Of a stretch of DNA of 64,000 nucleotides, positions 32,835-42,258 are shown one piece after another. The first letter of the stretch is position 1, and each line of letters opens with the position of its first letter. The stretch covers positions 1 to 64,000 of the forward strand of contig CALCZA010000054.1 in NCBI GenBank assembly GCA_937906475.1, read 5' to 3'. The DNA is from an uncultured bacterium. GTDB lineage: Bacteria; Planctomycetota; UBA1135; UBA2386. The position numbers and the translations under genes are program-made. A model generated the notes under the pieces. It was given only the letters and a program-made list of their open reading frames with translations, searched no databases and was not told the DNA's origin.

Positions 32835-34061
32835 ATGCCAGAGCTGTCCGTACTCATTGTCAACTACAACTCCTGGCGCGAGTGCGTGCAGGCGATTGCG
32901 ACGTTGCGCGAGTTCGGCCCGACGCGTGCCGATGGCAGTGCGATACCGTTCGAAGTCATCGTTGTCGACAACCTGTCGCCGAAGCAGCAACCGCGGCTGA
33001 TCAAGGCTGTCGAGCGCGAACTGGAACTACTCTGTGAACAACAGGGCGACGACCAGGCCGGCGTGCTGATCATGCACACCGAGAACGGTGGCTACTCAAA
33101 GGGCATGAACCTGGCGATGTCGCATAGCCGCGGCAAGCAGATCCTGGTCAGCAACCCCGACGTGCTGTTCAACGACGGCCTGGTTAGCAAGTTGCTGCAG
33201 CACCTTGAGAGCGACCCGAAAATCGGCATCGTGGTGCCGAAGGGCTTCTGGGATACCGGCCATTCGGGTCACTTGCCGCCGAACACGTTGCCGTCGATTG
33301 GTGACGCGTGGGGCGAGGTGTTTGGCAGTTACTCAAGTCTCATCCGTCGTTGGCGCGTCAACCGTCTGGTCAAGCAGTGGCAGAACGTCTGGCAGGCTGA
33401 CAAGCCGATTGCGTTGCCGATGATGTCGGGTTGTCTGTTCTTGGTCGATCGTGACTACTTCGAATCGATCGGCAAGTTCGATGAGCGCTACCCGCTCTAC
33501 TACGAAGACGCGGATCTGTCGGTGAAGATCCTCAATAGCGGCCGCACCATCACACAAGTCCCCGATGCGCATCTGGTACACTTCGTCAATCGCTCAGGCA
33601 TGAGTGATATGGAGACGATGTGGGCGCGCCATGCCAAGAGCCGCGAGAAGTACTTTCGCAAGTGGCATCCTATACTTGGCAAGCTGACGCTGTCGTTGAC
33701 GGGGTGGTTGTTGAAGAGCAAGCTACTGGCGTGCTTCCGGCCGGTGCATTCGCGTAATCCCTACACCGATCTTGGCCAGTCATCGAAGCCACCGGTGCTG
33801 AAGTTGCCGCGCAATTGCGAGCGCTTTTTGGTGCTGATGTCACTCGACTTACGGTTCTTCTTGGCTGCGGGCACCTATGGCAGCGGCGATCATTGGACGC
33901 CCAGTGACAAGGCGTTCGAAGTATTCGTCAATGCGAACTTCTTCTTCTGCGTGTTCGACATCTCGAACGACAAGCACGAGTTCTTGGGCACTTGGCACTA
34001 CCACTGCATGTCGCACCTCGGCGTTCCAGTTCCGATGCCCGAGGCAGGGGGTCAGTCGTGA
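32835..34061 (+). CDS. Family-2 glycosyltransferase
   Basis: A 408-residue GT-A type transferase with LSVLIVNYNSW, VIVVDNLSPKQ, then SNPDVLF as the DXD-like site, and the acceptor-side EDADL. The last 130 residues are extra and no transmembrane segment is obvious. It opens the polysaccharide cluster and overlaps the next gene by four bases (GTGA). The 254 bp before it are non-coding apart from the 31-bp tandem repeat. Confidence 0.88.
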   Translation: MPELSVLIVNYNSWRECVQAIATLREFGPTRADGSAIPFEVIVVDNLSPKQQPRLIKAVERELELLCEQQGDDQAGVLIMHTENGGYSKGMNLAMSHSRGKQILVSNPDVLFNDGLVSKLLQHLESDPKIGIVVPKGFWDTGHSGHLPPNTLPSIGDAWGEVFGSYSSLIRRWRVNRLVKQWQNVWQADKPIALPMMSGCLFLVDRDYFESIGKFDERYPLYYEDADLSVKILNSGRTITQVPDAHLVHFVNRSGMSDMETMWARHAKSREKYFRKWHPILGKLTLSLTGWLLKSKLLACFRPVHSRNPYTDLGQSSKPPVLKLPRNCERFLVLMSLDLRFFLAAGTYGSGDHWTPSDKAFEVFVNANFFFCVFDISNDKHEFLGTWHYHCMSHLGVPVPMPEAGGQS

Positions 34062-34996
34062 GTGCTACCGAAACCAACGCACCGGTGCTGTCAGTCGTCG
34101 TGCTCAGCTGGAATACTCAGCCGCTGACGCTTGCTTGCCTGACAGCGCTGTACGCCGAGATCCCTAAGCACACGCGCGAGATCATCGTCGTCGACAACGG
34201 CAGCGAAGATGGTTCGGCCGACGCCATTGAGAAGCAGTTTCCAGAAGTGCGCGTGCTGCGCAACCAGGACAACCGTTTGTATGCCGAGGGCAACAACCAA
34301 GGCGCTGCGATGGCTCGCGGTCAGTTTATTGTCACACTCAACTCGGATACTGAAGTACGCGAAGGCGCGCTCGATCAGTTGGTCGATTATCTGCGCGAAC
34401 ACGATGACTACGGCGCCGTGGCGCCGCGTTTGAGTGATCCCGATGGCAGTGTGCAGCACGCTTGCCAACGCTTTCCGACCCTGATGACCGCGTTGTGCTT
34501 TGACTCGTGGTTCGGCTCGTTCTGGCCGGGTTCACATCTCGTCAATCGCTACAACATGCGCGACTTTGACCACCTCACATCGCGCGACGTCGACCAGCCA
34601 CCCGGTGCCGTCTGCATGTTGCGCACCAAGGAGTGGCGCGAGCTCGGCGGCTTCGATGAACAACTTGCGTTGTTCTACAACGACGTCGATCTGTGCAAGC
34701 GACTCGGGCAACAGAAGCGCAAGATTCGCTACCTGGCCGAAGCCGAGGTGATGCACCATCGCGGGGCGAGTACCCGTAACTTCGCCAAGATGCTGGTCAT
34801 CTGGCACAAGAATCGACTGGCCTACTACCGGAAGCACTACGGCGTGTTCGGCGGCATGTGGGTTCGCATGTGTGTGCGGCTACGGATTTGGGAAGAGTGG
34901 TGGCGCATCGGGCGGCGCAACAAGAAGGATCCGGGCCGCAAGAAGGTCGAACGTGATCACCTGCGCGCTTCGCAACGGGAGTTGTGGTCGTCGTGA
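34058..34996 (+). CDS. Family-2 glycosyltransferase
   Basis: A 312-residue transferase with VVVLSWNTQPLTLACLTAL, IVVDNGSEDGS, LNSDTEV (metal site) and NDVDLCKRL (acceptor site). Start GTG 34058 overlaps the previous stop and has a GGCAGGGGG upstream. Similar in order to the rhamnosyl/O-antigen GT2 enzymes. Confidence 0.9.
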   Translation: MSATETNAPVLSVVVLSWNTQPLTLACLTALYAEIPKHTREIIVVDNGSEDGSADAIEKQFPEVRVLRNQDNRLYAEGNNQGAAMARGQFIVTLNSDTEVREGALDQLVDYLREHDDYGAVAPRLSDPDGSVQHACQRFPTLMTALCFDSWFGSFWPGSHLVNRYNMRDFDHLTSRDVDQPPGAVCMLRTKEWRELGGFDEQLALFYNDVDLCKRLGQQKRKIRYLAEAEVMHHRGASTRNFAKMLVIWHKNRLAYYRKHYGVFGGMWVRMCVRLRIWEEWWRIGRRNKKDPGRKKVERDHLRASQRELWSS

Positions 34997-36213
34997 AGGT
35001 CTGCTTCGTGACCGCCAATTACCCGCCCGAGGCTGCTGGCGGCACCGAGCAGGTGGTGGTGGCGTTGGCGCGCGAACTGCGCGCACGCGGGGTGCAAATC
35101 GCGGCGATCAGTGGCAGTGACGTTGCCCACCGCGGTGACGATTCGTGTAGCGAGACCTTTGAAGACGTCGACGTGCTACGTGTCTTCACCAAGGCTGCTG
35201 AGTTTGGCCACACCGAGTTCGTGCGGCCCCGATTGCTGGCCCAAGTGCGGCGGTGGTTGCTCGCGCAGCAACCGGATGTTGTGCACATCCACTCGTTCTC
35301 CGGGTTGGGGCTCGGCATCACTGGCGTCTGCCGTGAACTCGGGCTTCCAGTAGTCGTTACGTTCCACGACCTCTGGGCAACGTGCGCGCGCTTCTTTCGG
35401 CTGCCCAAGGGCTCTGTGACATGCCCGACTGATTCCGACCGAACGGCGTGTGTCACCTGCATTGCCGCGACGCTGCCGATGGACGAAGCACTGATCTTGC
35501 AAGGCTTGCTGCGACGCGATGAACTCGTAGTTGCTGAGTTGGCTGCCGCGGACGTTTGCACGGCGCCGAGCCAGGCCGCGGTGAAGGCCGTGGCAAGTTC
35601 GTTGCGGTTCTCGGGCGCGATCGAAGTTGTGCCACACGGGTTGCTGCGCGAGATTCCGACCGAGCACGCTGCCGAGCAACCTGTTGCTGGACCGCTACGC
35701 ATCGGAACCTTCGGCGGTCTAGTGCCCGAGAAGGGACTGCGCGAATTGGTTGACGCTTGTATCGCGGTGGTCACCGCCGGTCACGCCTGCGAACTGCACC
35801 TCTCTGGGCCTTGGTATGACCTCGAGTTCGCCGAGCAGTTGCGCCAGCTTGCCAAGAACGGCGGCCTCGATCTGGTCGAACACGGTCGCTATGGTCGAGA
35901 AGACCGCCATCCAGCGCGCGATCTGCACTTGGCGGTGTTCCCGTCGAAGTGCCAAGAGACCTACGGCTTGGTCGTCGAAGAAGCGCTTGCGCACGGTGTG
36001 CCGGTCGTCGTTTCCAACGTCGGTGCACTCGCCGAACGCTCGGTGACACAGGGTGTTGTCGTGACGGAACTCGATGTATTGGCGAACGTGCTGGGTGAAC
36101 TGGTAGCTTCTCCGGAGCGCTTGTCGGCATTGCGCGAAGCGATTCCTCAGCGACTGTCGACGATGGCTGTCTCTGCCCAACGTCACCTCGACATCTACCA
36201 ATCGCTGCGATGA
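34993..36213 (+). CDS. Family-4 glycosyltransferase
   Basis: A 406-residue GT-B enzyme: N-terminal KVCFVTANYPPEAAGGTEQV typical of GT4, FHDLWATC, then the C-terminal nucleotide-sugar domain with FGGLVPEKGL and the EX7E-type VFPSKCQETYGLVVEEALAHGVPVV. GTG 34993 overlaps the previous stop in the same GTGA pattern; GTG 34984 is an alternative. Retaining transferase; donor sugar unknown. Confidence 0.88.
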   Translation: MKVCFVTANYPPEAAGGTEQVVVALARELRARGVQIAAISGSDVAHRGDDSCSETFEDVDVLRVFTKAAEFGHTEFVRPRLLAQVRRWLLAQQPDVVHIHSFSGLGLGITGVCRELGLPVVVTFHDLWATCARFFRLPKGSVTCPTDSDRTACVTCIAATLPMDEALILQGLLRRDELVVAELAAADVCTAPSQAAVKAVASSLRFSGAIEVVPHGLLREIPTEHAAEQPVAGPLRIGTFGGLVPEKGLRELVDACIAVVTAGHACELHLSGPWYDLEFAEQLRQLAKNGGLDLVEHGRYGREDRHPARDLHLAVFPSKCQETYGLVVEEALAHGVPVVVSNVGALAERSVTQGVVVTELDVLANVLGELVASPERLSALREAIPQRLSTMAVSAQRHLDIYQSLR

Positions 36214-36968
36214 ATCACCTATTCTCTCCCCTGTTGCCGCGCGATCCCCTTGAGGGGCCAGTGTTGGTCTTGGCTGCGCATCCGGATGACGAAGTGATCG
36301 GGGCCGGGAGCATGCTTGCTTACCACGCGAGTCGCGGCCACGCCGTCACCGTGGTGCACGCGACCGATGGTGCCGCCGGGGATCCCAACAACCGTGAGGC
36401 TGGCGACATTCGCGATGTGCGGCGCGCCGAGGGCATTGAAGCCTTGCGGCGGCTAGGGGTCGAACCGGCCCGCCACTGGGATTTGCCGGACGGGCAATTG
36501 CCGGAAAGCCTCGCCGACGTGACCCCGCGCATCGAGGCGGTGATCCGCGAGATCCAACCTCGTACGCTGTATTCGTTCCACGCTGGCGAAGCGCACCGAG
36601 ATCACCGCGCGCTTGCCAAGGCGACCGCCGACGCCGCGCACGCCTTGCCCGAAGCGTGCCGCTGCTTGCTCTACGGAGTCAACTTCGTGCCGTCCGGCGG
36701 CACGCTGTTCGACACCACGGACATGTATCCCAAGCTCTACGAGGCGCTGAAGGCCTACGGTAGCCAAAACGCGTACATCGATTTGCCTGGCATGAGCGAG
36801 CACCGCAACCGTGCCGCGACCGTCAATCTTGATATTGGTGGCGTGCTCTACGGCGAGATGTTCTTGGATGTGTTGCCACACGAGATTGCGGAACTGCATG
36901 CGCTGCACGATCGGCTGCATCGGTTTGTGCAGCGGGATCCGACTTTGAACGACGGAGCGGGCACGTGA
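36210..36968 (+). CDS. PIG-L / LmbE-type N-acetylsugar deacetylase
   Basis: A 252-residue zinc hydrolase: AAHPDDEVIGAG near residue 23-34 (His and Asp-Asp metal site) and HRDHRA (third ligand and catalytic region). Such enzymes remove acetyl from N-acetylglucosamine units. Its place between glycosyltransferases suggests deacetylation of the growing glycan or of a lipid-linked sugar. ATG 36210 overlaps the preceding stop. Confidence 0.87.
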   Translation: MNHLFSPLLPRDPLEGPVLVLAAHPDDEVIGAGSMLAYHASRGHAVTVVHATDGAAGDPNNREAGDIRDVRRAEGIEALRRLGVEPARHWDLPDGQLPESLADVTPRIEAVIREIQPRTLYSFHAGEAHRDHRALAKATADAAHALPEACRCLLYGVNFVPSGGTLFDTTDMYPKLYEALKAYGSQNAYIDLPGMSEHRNRAATVNLDIGGVLYGEMFLDVLPHEIAELHALHDRLHRFVQRDPTLNDGAGT

Positions 36969-37927
36969 CGGATGCGAGCAACGAAACCCCGAGAGTGAAC
37001 GTGAGCGGCAAGAAGACCGTCAGCCTCGTCATCTCCGTGTGGAACCGCAAGGACGACCTGCGCGAGAACTTGGCCACGATTCGTCAGCAGACAGTGCCGG
37101 CCGATCAGGTCATCGTCGTCGACAACAACAGTTCGGACGGCACGCCCGAGATGGTGATCGCCGAGTTCCCCGAGGTGCAGTTGATCCGCATGCCGCACTC
37201 GGACTATGGTGCCTGCGAGACCTTCAATGTCGGTTTCTCTAGCGCCAAGGGCGACTTTGTCGGCATCCTCGATGACGATGTGATCTTGCCGGTGACGTTC
37301 GTCGAACACATGGTCAACAAGTTCGCCGAAGAGCCCGACTCGACGGCGATTCTGTCGCCGAAGGTCGTCGAACCAGAGATGCCCGAATGGTATCTGACTT
37401 CGGAGACGATCAATCGCGAGCGCTACCTGTCGACGTTCCGCGGCTGCGGTTCGATGGCGCGCGCCGACGCGATTCGCAAGGCCAACTGGTACGATATCCG
37501 GTTCTTCATCTTCGGCAACGAACGCGATCTGACGACACGGCTGCTCAATCTTGGCTTCCGGGTGAAGATGTTCCCGACGGTGGAGGTCTTCCACAAGGCG
37601 CCGTTCGGCATGCGGCACGGCAAGCGCAGCCTCTACTACCACGTCCGCAACTTCTGGCTCTACGCGTTCAAGTATCTGCCGTGGAGCCAGGTGCTGATGT
37701 TCCCGTTCCGCTTCCTTAAGAAGGGACTCGGCGGCAAGAACAAGTCGGATGGTGGTGAGATCGCCGATGCGGTTGGCACGATCGGCCTGTTCGACAACAT
37801 CAAGGGCGTCAAGATGGGGTGGTGGATCTGCATCAAGGCGACTATCGCCGCGGTCTGGAACCTGCCCTACTGCATCCGCCACCGCGAAGTCTGCAAGCAC
37901 CCGGACTTCGAACCGCCGCTCAAGTAG
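36965..37927 (+). CDS. Family-2 glycosyltransferase
   Basis: A 320-residue transferase with LVISVWNRKDDL, VIVVDNNSSDGTP, ILDDDVILP (DXD), and a C-terminal hydrophobic/basic stretch suggesting membrane contact. GTG 36965 overlaps the previous stop. It is the last gene of the tightly overlapping part of the cluster. Confidence 0.88.
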   Translation: MTDASNETPRVNVSGKKTVSLVISVWNRKDDLRENLATIRQQTVPADQVIVVDNNSSDGTPEMVIAEFPEVQLIRMPHSDYGACETFNVGFSSAKGDFVGILDDDVILPVTFVEHMVNKFAEEPDSTAILSPKVVEPEMPEWYLTSETINRERYLSTFRGCGSMARADAIRKANWYDIRFFIFGNERDLTTRLLNLGFRVKMFPTVEVFHKAPFGMRHGKRSLYYHVRNFWLYAFKYLPWSQVLMFPFRFLKKGLGGKNKSDGGEIADAVGTIGLFDNIKGVKMGWWICIKATIAAVWNLPYCIRHREVCKHPDFEPPLK

Positions 37928-38236
37928 GCGAAATCTCCGCCTGGCAGGCAAGAAGTGCCGCTGTGATCGCCCCGCCGGATTTTTTCTCCGATTGTTCCGG
38001 CCATCGGTTCCGAACCGTCGCCTGTGCTTTTGTTCAGGTGACGCGAGTCGCCCAGTAGTGGCGCATCGATCTGTTTGACCGACCAGTTGCCTCGGGACGG
38101 TGCGTCTGAAACGTCAAGCAGGGGTGGGTGGGCGTCTCTTAACCGGGCGGCCATGCCGATTTTTTGGGCACCCTTGGTGCGCAGGGGATCCTTGGGTTCA
38201 CTTGCACTGCGGACATCGGTAGTTCCCGTCGCTACC
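37928..38236 (+). other. 309-bp intergenic stretch with T-runs
   Basis: Between two glycosyltransferase genes. Two T6 runs follow short GC stems (around 37974-37986 and at 38148-38165), so termination followed by a new promoter is likely here. Nothing coding is supported. Confidence 0.4.
38148..38165 (+). terminator. Weak intrinsic terminator candidate
   Basis: CGGC-CAT-GCCG stem then A and T6. The stem is only 4 bp, so this is tentative. Confidence 0.3.
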
Positions 38237-39307
38237 ATGCCAGCCTCTCTCGTGGTCAGCGCAGTCGTCATCAATTGGAACGGGCAGGACTATCTGCCCG
38301 AGTGCATCGACGCACTTCTGGCCCAGGATCCGCCGCCAGCGGAGGTTGTCGTGGTCGACAACCACTCGGATGACGAGTCGCGTGCGGTCGTCTCGGAGCG
38401 CTATCCCCAGGTGAGGCTGATCGATACCGGCTTCAATGGCGGACCGTGCCACGCCCGCAACGTCGGGGCGAAAGCCGCCAACTGCGAGCGGGTGTTGTTC
38501 CTCGACAACGATGTCGTGCTTGAGCCAGGCGGCTTGGCGAAGCTTGGCTCGTGCATGGACGAGGACGACTCGATCGCGATGGTGCAGGCGCGTTCGGTGT
38601 GTGGTGACGACCACAGCATTGTGCATTACGACGGCGGCGAACTGCACTTCCTCGGCACCTTGGTGTTGCGCAACTGGTATCGCGCTCGCAGTGAGGCCGA
38701 CGATGCACCCGGGCCGATTGGCGCCGCCATCGCGCTGTGCTTCTTGGCCAAGAAGAGCGTCTACCAAGAGGTCGGTGGGTTCGACGAGAACCTATTCATC
38801 CTCTACGAGGACAACGAGTTCTCCTACAAACTGCGCATGCGTGGCCACACGATCCGGTTGTGTGCGCAAGCGGTGTGCGTTCATAAGGCTGGCACCGTGG
38901 GCCTGAGTGTGCGCGGTGAAGCTAGATACCCAGGCAAGCGCACCTACCTGCACAGCAAGAACCGTTGGTATGTGCTGTTCACCTGCATGCGGTGGCGAAC
39001 GTTGTTGCTGACGGTGCCGGCGCAACTTGTCTACGGAATTGTTTACGCGGCGTTCGGCGTTGGTCGTGGCCATCTCGGCTCGTGGCTCAAGGGCAAATGG
39101 GAACTTCTGTGTCTGCTGCCCCAGGCGATTCGCGCGCGTGGTCCGGCACAGAAGGGACGCACGGTTCCCGATCGCGACCTGCTGGTCGCGTTGCCGATGA
39201 CGTTGAACCCGGGGCTCGCGGACAAGGGCGCAGGTGCCGCATTGCGCCGCACCATGGACCGTTTCTTCTCGGTATATTGGCGCTTGGTGCGAGGCCTGTG
39301 TGGCTGA
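38237..39307 (+). CDS. Family-2 glycosyltransferase
   Basis: A 356-residue transferase: VSAVVINWNGQDYLPECIDAL, VVVVDNHSDDES, LFLDNDVVLE, and the acceptor-site motif LYEDNEFSYKL. The C-terminal 100 residues contain a hydrophobic helix (about 265-285). ATG 38237 was taken as the start since homology begins there; two earlier in-frame ATGs exist but no ribosome-binding site supports them. Overlaps the next gene by eight bases. Confidence 0.85.
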   Translation: MPASLVVSAVVINWNGQDYLPECIDALLAQDPPPAEVVVVDNHSDDESRAVVSERYPQVRLIDTGFNGGPCHARNVGAKAANCERVLFLDNDVVLEPGGLAKLGSCMDEDDSIAMVQARSVCGDDHSIVHYDGGELHFLGTLVLRNWYRARSEADDAPGPIGAAIALCFLAKKSVYQEVGGFDENLFILYEDNEFSYKLRMRGHTIRLCAQAVCVHKAGTVGLSVRGEARYPGKRTYLHSKNRWYVLFTCMRWRTLLLTVPAQLVYGIVYAAFGVGRGHLGSWLKGKWELLCLLPQAIRARGPAQKGRTVPDRDLLVALPMTLNPGLADKGAGAALRRTMDRFFSVYWRLVRGLCG

Positions 39308-40277
39308 CGCATCGCCGGCAGCAGCAGGAAGTTCTTCAAGCTCTGCCGGCCGGCCGGTTGTCGCGGCGCTGCTGCTGAACTACCGCGGTGCTGATATGAC
39401 GCTGCAGTGTGCGCGCGACTTGTTGGCCATTACGGATGTAATGCTCAGCATCGTCGTGCTCGACAACAACTCAGGCGCCGGCGAGGTTGCTCAATTGCAG
39501 CAGGGCATCGCTGACATGCCGCGCGGCCAGCACGAATTACATGTGCTGCCGTTTGCCGAGAACTTTGGCTTCGCCGGTGGCATGAATCGCGGCATTGAGT
39601 TCGCGGCGCGCGAGAAGATCCCGTTCGTGCTCGTGCTCAACAACGACATGCGGTTGCCGAGTGACTTTGTGCTGCCGCTGCTCGACGTGTTGCGCAATGA
39701 CCCGGCCGTGGGCGCTGTCGGCCCGACGGTAGTGCATCCAGATGGCACGGTGTGGGCCGAAGGTGGCGAGCTTGGGTTTGTGCCCAATGGTCTGCGGTTG
39801 ATTCGCCACGGCCAAAAGCCGAGCGACGTCACCGATGGCCCAGCAGAGGTCGGCTTCTTGACTGGGGCCTGCATGATGATGCGCACCGAGGTGGCGGGGG
39901 GCGTAGGCGGCTTTGATCGCAACTACTTCATGTATTGGGAAGACGTCGCGATTAGCAGCAAGTTGCGGCGGCGCGGTCTGCGCATCGTTTGGTTGCCGTG
40001 GGTGCGCGTCGAGCACCTCGGTGGTCAATCGTCAGGTGGCGGCCGCTCGCCGCTGCGCAAATTCTTGATGGCGTGCAACGCCGTGCGTTACTTGAAGGCG
40101 CACGGTTCGGTCAAGGCGTGGGCCGGTTGGTTGCTGTTCGATGTGCTGCTATGGCCGATCACTTTCGTGATGGGGCCCGCAGCGGCGTGGGCGAAGATGC
40201 GCGGCACGATGGCCGGATTGTCGGGGCACACTGCGAACGCCAACGATGTTGCGCGCTTTCTCGGCGAGAAGGCCTGA
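39300..40277 (+). CDS. Family-2 glycosyltransferase
   Basis: A 325-residue enzyme with ALLLNYRGADMTLQCARDL, IVVLDNNSGAGE, LVLNNDMRLP, and FMYWEDVAISSKL. A hydrophobic segment lies near residues 275-300. GTG 39300 lies inside the previous gene's end. It is the last gene of the glycan cluster and ends 4 bp from the convergent Rho-like gene. Confidence 0.88.
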   Translation: MADASPAAAGSSSSSAGRPVVAALLLNYRGADMTLQCARDLLAITDVMLSIVVLDNNSGAGEVAQLQQGIADMPRGQHELHVLPFAENFGFAGGMNRGIEFAAREKIPFVLVLNNDMRLPSDFVLPLLDVLRNDPAVGAVGPTVVHPDGTVWAEGGELGFVPNGLRLIRHGQKPSDVTDGPAEVGFLTGACMMMRTEVAGGVGGFDRNYFMYWEDVAISSKLRRRGLRIVWLPWVRVEHLGGQSSGGGRSPLRKFLMACNAVRYLKAHGSVKAWAGWLLFDVLLWPITFVMGPAAAWAKMRGTMAGLSGHTANANDVARFLGEKA

Positions 40278-40281
40278 CGCC

Positions 40282-41535
40282 TTACTTTGAGTCGCTCATC
40301 GCTGCGACCCAATGTGCCGCGCGATCGTGATGCGGCAGTGCCGCCAGGTCGGTGCGAAGTTGGCGTAGCTTTTCGGCTAGCACTGCCAGCGCTGGGTTGT
40401 GCTCGTCTCGGGTCTGTGTTGCGGAGACGTCGAAGCAGAGTCCCTGGCACGTTGTGGCGGTTGCATCGATTACGACATCGCTATTGGTTAGCGCTACGAA
40501 CTCACGTTCGATGGCCTCGTCGATGGTGCCGGTCTCGCTAGTCGTCACGGTCGCGATCACCGTCAACGAACCTCCGTGTTCGCATTCTATCGTGCTGGCG
40601 AGCACGTTTTTGGCGAGCAGGATGGCCTTCGCGTCGAGTCCTGGTTGGATCCACGATCCCGAAGGAGCGCTCGAACGGCTCCGCGCCCGCGTCAATGCGG
40701 TTAGCGAATCGATTAGCAGGATGACGTCGTGGCCTTGCTCGACCTGACGCATGCAGCGTTGCCACGCGAGTTCCGCCACTATGACGTGGCGTTCTGGTGG
40801 CGCTGCGAAGGCTGTGCTGACCAGGCACGTGCCCGAAGCGGTGAGGCCCGAAGCGATCATGTCCCGAGCGGTGACGATGTCTTCCGGCCTCTGGTCTAGC
40901 AAGCAAACAGTGATGTCTGCATCTGCGTGCTGCTCCTGCAAAGAGCAGGCTAGCGTCGTAAGAAAACGTGCGCGCGGCCACCTCGCTGGAGCATGCACCA
41001 GCATGCGGCTGCCGAATGACATTGGTGCGAGCGTCTGCATCGCGTGCAACATGAGTTGCGTGTCATCATTGGCTGTCGGTTGGACGTCGGTGAACAGCAG
41101 CGGCCGGCTGGTCGCGATCGCCGTGCGACTTCTGAATCCCGTCACGCTCATCAATTGCTCGGGTGGCGTGTCTTGCACGAGGTCGACATGCACCAGGGCA
41201 AGCGTGTGTTCGTTACTGCGCGGGATACAAAGTTCGCCGCGGATGCGATGACCCGATTGCAGGTTGAGGCTGCGCACCTGGTTGGCGCTGACGTAGGCGT
41301 CTACGGCTGTGATTTGGAAATCGAGCGCCACTATGCGGATGAATCCAAAGCCATCTGGCAGAACATCTAGCACACCATCCGCGGTGACCGTCTCGCCGTT
41401 CTCCATCATGTTGGTGGCGATGGCTTGCACCAGTTCGTCGTGCTGCAAGTGGGGTCGCAAGCCGATGCTGCGCTCGGTTGCCGTGGTCAGCAATTGCTCA
41501 CGGGTGAGATCAAGCAGGTCGGTGAGCGAGGTCAT
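40282..41535 (-). CDS. Rho paralogue with a destroyed ATPase site
   Basis: A 417-residue protein with Rho architecture: a Rho_N-like helical start (LTDLLDLTREQLL), a cold-shock-type RNA-binding part (GVLDVLPDGFGFIR, 54-67, then YVSANQVRSLNLQSGHRIRG), and a RecA-like core that keeps Walker B (VILLIDSLTALTRA, Asp276), HGGSLTVIAT and the surrounding strands. Walker A, normally APPKAGKT, reads APARWPRA at 182-189: Gly, Lys and Thr are replaced by Pro187, Arg188, Ala189. The catalytic Glu segment DERPEE reads DQRPED. So it probably cannot hydrolyse ATP. It overlaps coaE by four bases. It may regulate the active Rho or act as an RNA-binding protein; the working rho must lie elsewhere. Confidence 0.88.
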   Translation of the reverse strand: MTSLTDLLDLTREQLLTTATERSIGLRPHLQHDELVQAIATNMMENGETVTADGVLDVLPDGFGFIRIVALDFQITAVDAYVSANQVRSLNLQSGHRIRGELCIPRSNEHTLALVHVDLVQDTPPEQLMSVTGFRSRTAIATSRPLLFTDVQPTANDDTQLMLHAMQTLAPMSFGSRMLVHAPARWPRARFLTTLACSLQEQHADADITVCLLDQRPEDIVTARDMIASGLTASGTCLVSTAFAAPPERHVIVAELAWQRCMRQVEQGHDVILLIDSLTALTRARSRSSAPSGSWIQPGLDAKAILLAKNVLASTIECEHGGSLTVIATVTTSETGTIDEAIEREFVALTNSDVVIDATATTCQGLCFDVSATQTRDEHNPALAVLAEKLRQLRTDLAALPHHDRAAHWVAAMSDSK

Positions 41536-42176
41536 GCGCTGGGGTCTAGTTGCAGAAGAAGGTCGTCGACTGCTTGTTCGGTTGCCGACAGGTCGCCGTT
41601 GTTGTCGATTATGTACTGCGAGCGGGCTCGCTTGTCAGCGAGCGGAAGTTGGTTCTGTTCTCGTCGTATCAGTTCGTCGTCGGCCCAGCCGCGGCTGCGA
41701 GCACGCTCGGCGCGGGCTTCGTCGCTGGCCTCGACGAACACGACCGTGTCGCAGATTTCGAATAGTCCCGCCTCGAACAGCAGTGGCACGTCGAGCAGCG
41801 CCGAGTCGCCCCGCTGCCGGGCGGAGTCTAGCGCGGTTGTGATCCGTTGGCGCACCCTCGGATGCATGATCGCCTCCAGTCGCGCCTTCGCTTCGGGCAC
41901 CCGAAAAACGTGATCTCCGAGTGCTGCCCGGTCGAGTTGGCCACCCTGGACGAACCGGTCGCCAAGCTGCGCGGCCACTTCCGCGAGCGCCTGAGGGTCC
42001 TCGGCGACCGCTTTCGCATGGAAATCCGCATCTACATGAAGGAATCCGCGGGCGCCAAATAGGCCCGCGACCTTCGATTTTCCGGCCGCGATGCCGCCCA
42101 CCAGTCCGACGACTAGAGGGGGTTGGGGTCGAAAAGGGCCATTTGGGCCCGGATTCCCGGTAGGGGGTGCCGGCAT
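41532..42176 (-). CDS. coaE: Dephospho-CoA kinase
   Basis: A 214-residue enzyme performing the last step of coenzyme A synthesis. Walker A GGIAAGKSKVA (28-38), then ADFHAKAV, the lid region with HPRVRQRI, and LLFEAGLFE. An N-terminal proline/glycine-rich extension of about 20 residues precedes the P-loop. Its stop overlaps the start of the Rho-like gene (ATGA), so the two are translationally coupled. Confidence 0.93.
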   Translation of the reverse strand: MPAPPTGNPGPNGPFRPQPPLVVGLVGGIAAGKSKVAGLFGARGFLHVDADFHAKAVAEDPQALAEVAAQLGDRFVQGGQLDRAALGDHVFRVPEAKARLEAIMHPRVRQRITTALDSARQRGDSALLDVPLLFEAGLFEICDTVVFVEASDEARAERARSRGWADDELIRREQNQLPLADKRARSQYIIDNNGDLSATEQAVDDLLLQLDPSA

Positions 42177-42230
42177 GGGGTCATCGTGGCGGAGAGTTCT
42201 CGGCTAGGCAAGTCAGCCGTATACGCGACC

Positions 42231-42258
42231 TTGACCGGGGCCGTCCGAAACCTAAGAT
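42231..42258 (+). promoter_or_regulatory. Sigma-70-type promoter candidate for the coiled-coil protein gene
   Basis: TTGACC at 42231-42236 and TAAGAT at 42253-42258, spacing 16 bp, about 170 bp upstream of ATG 42429. The stretch between the two divergent genes (252 bp) has no gene. Confidence 0.4.
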
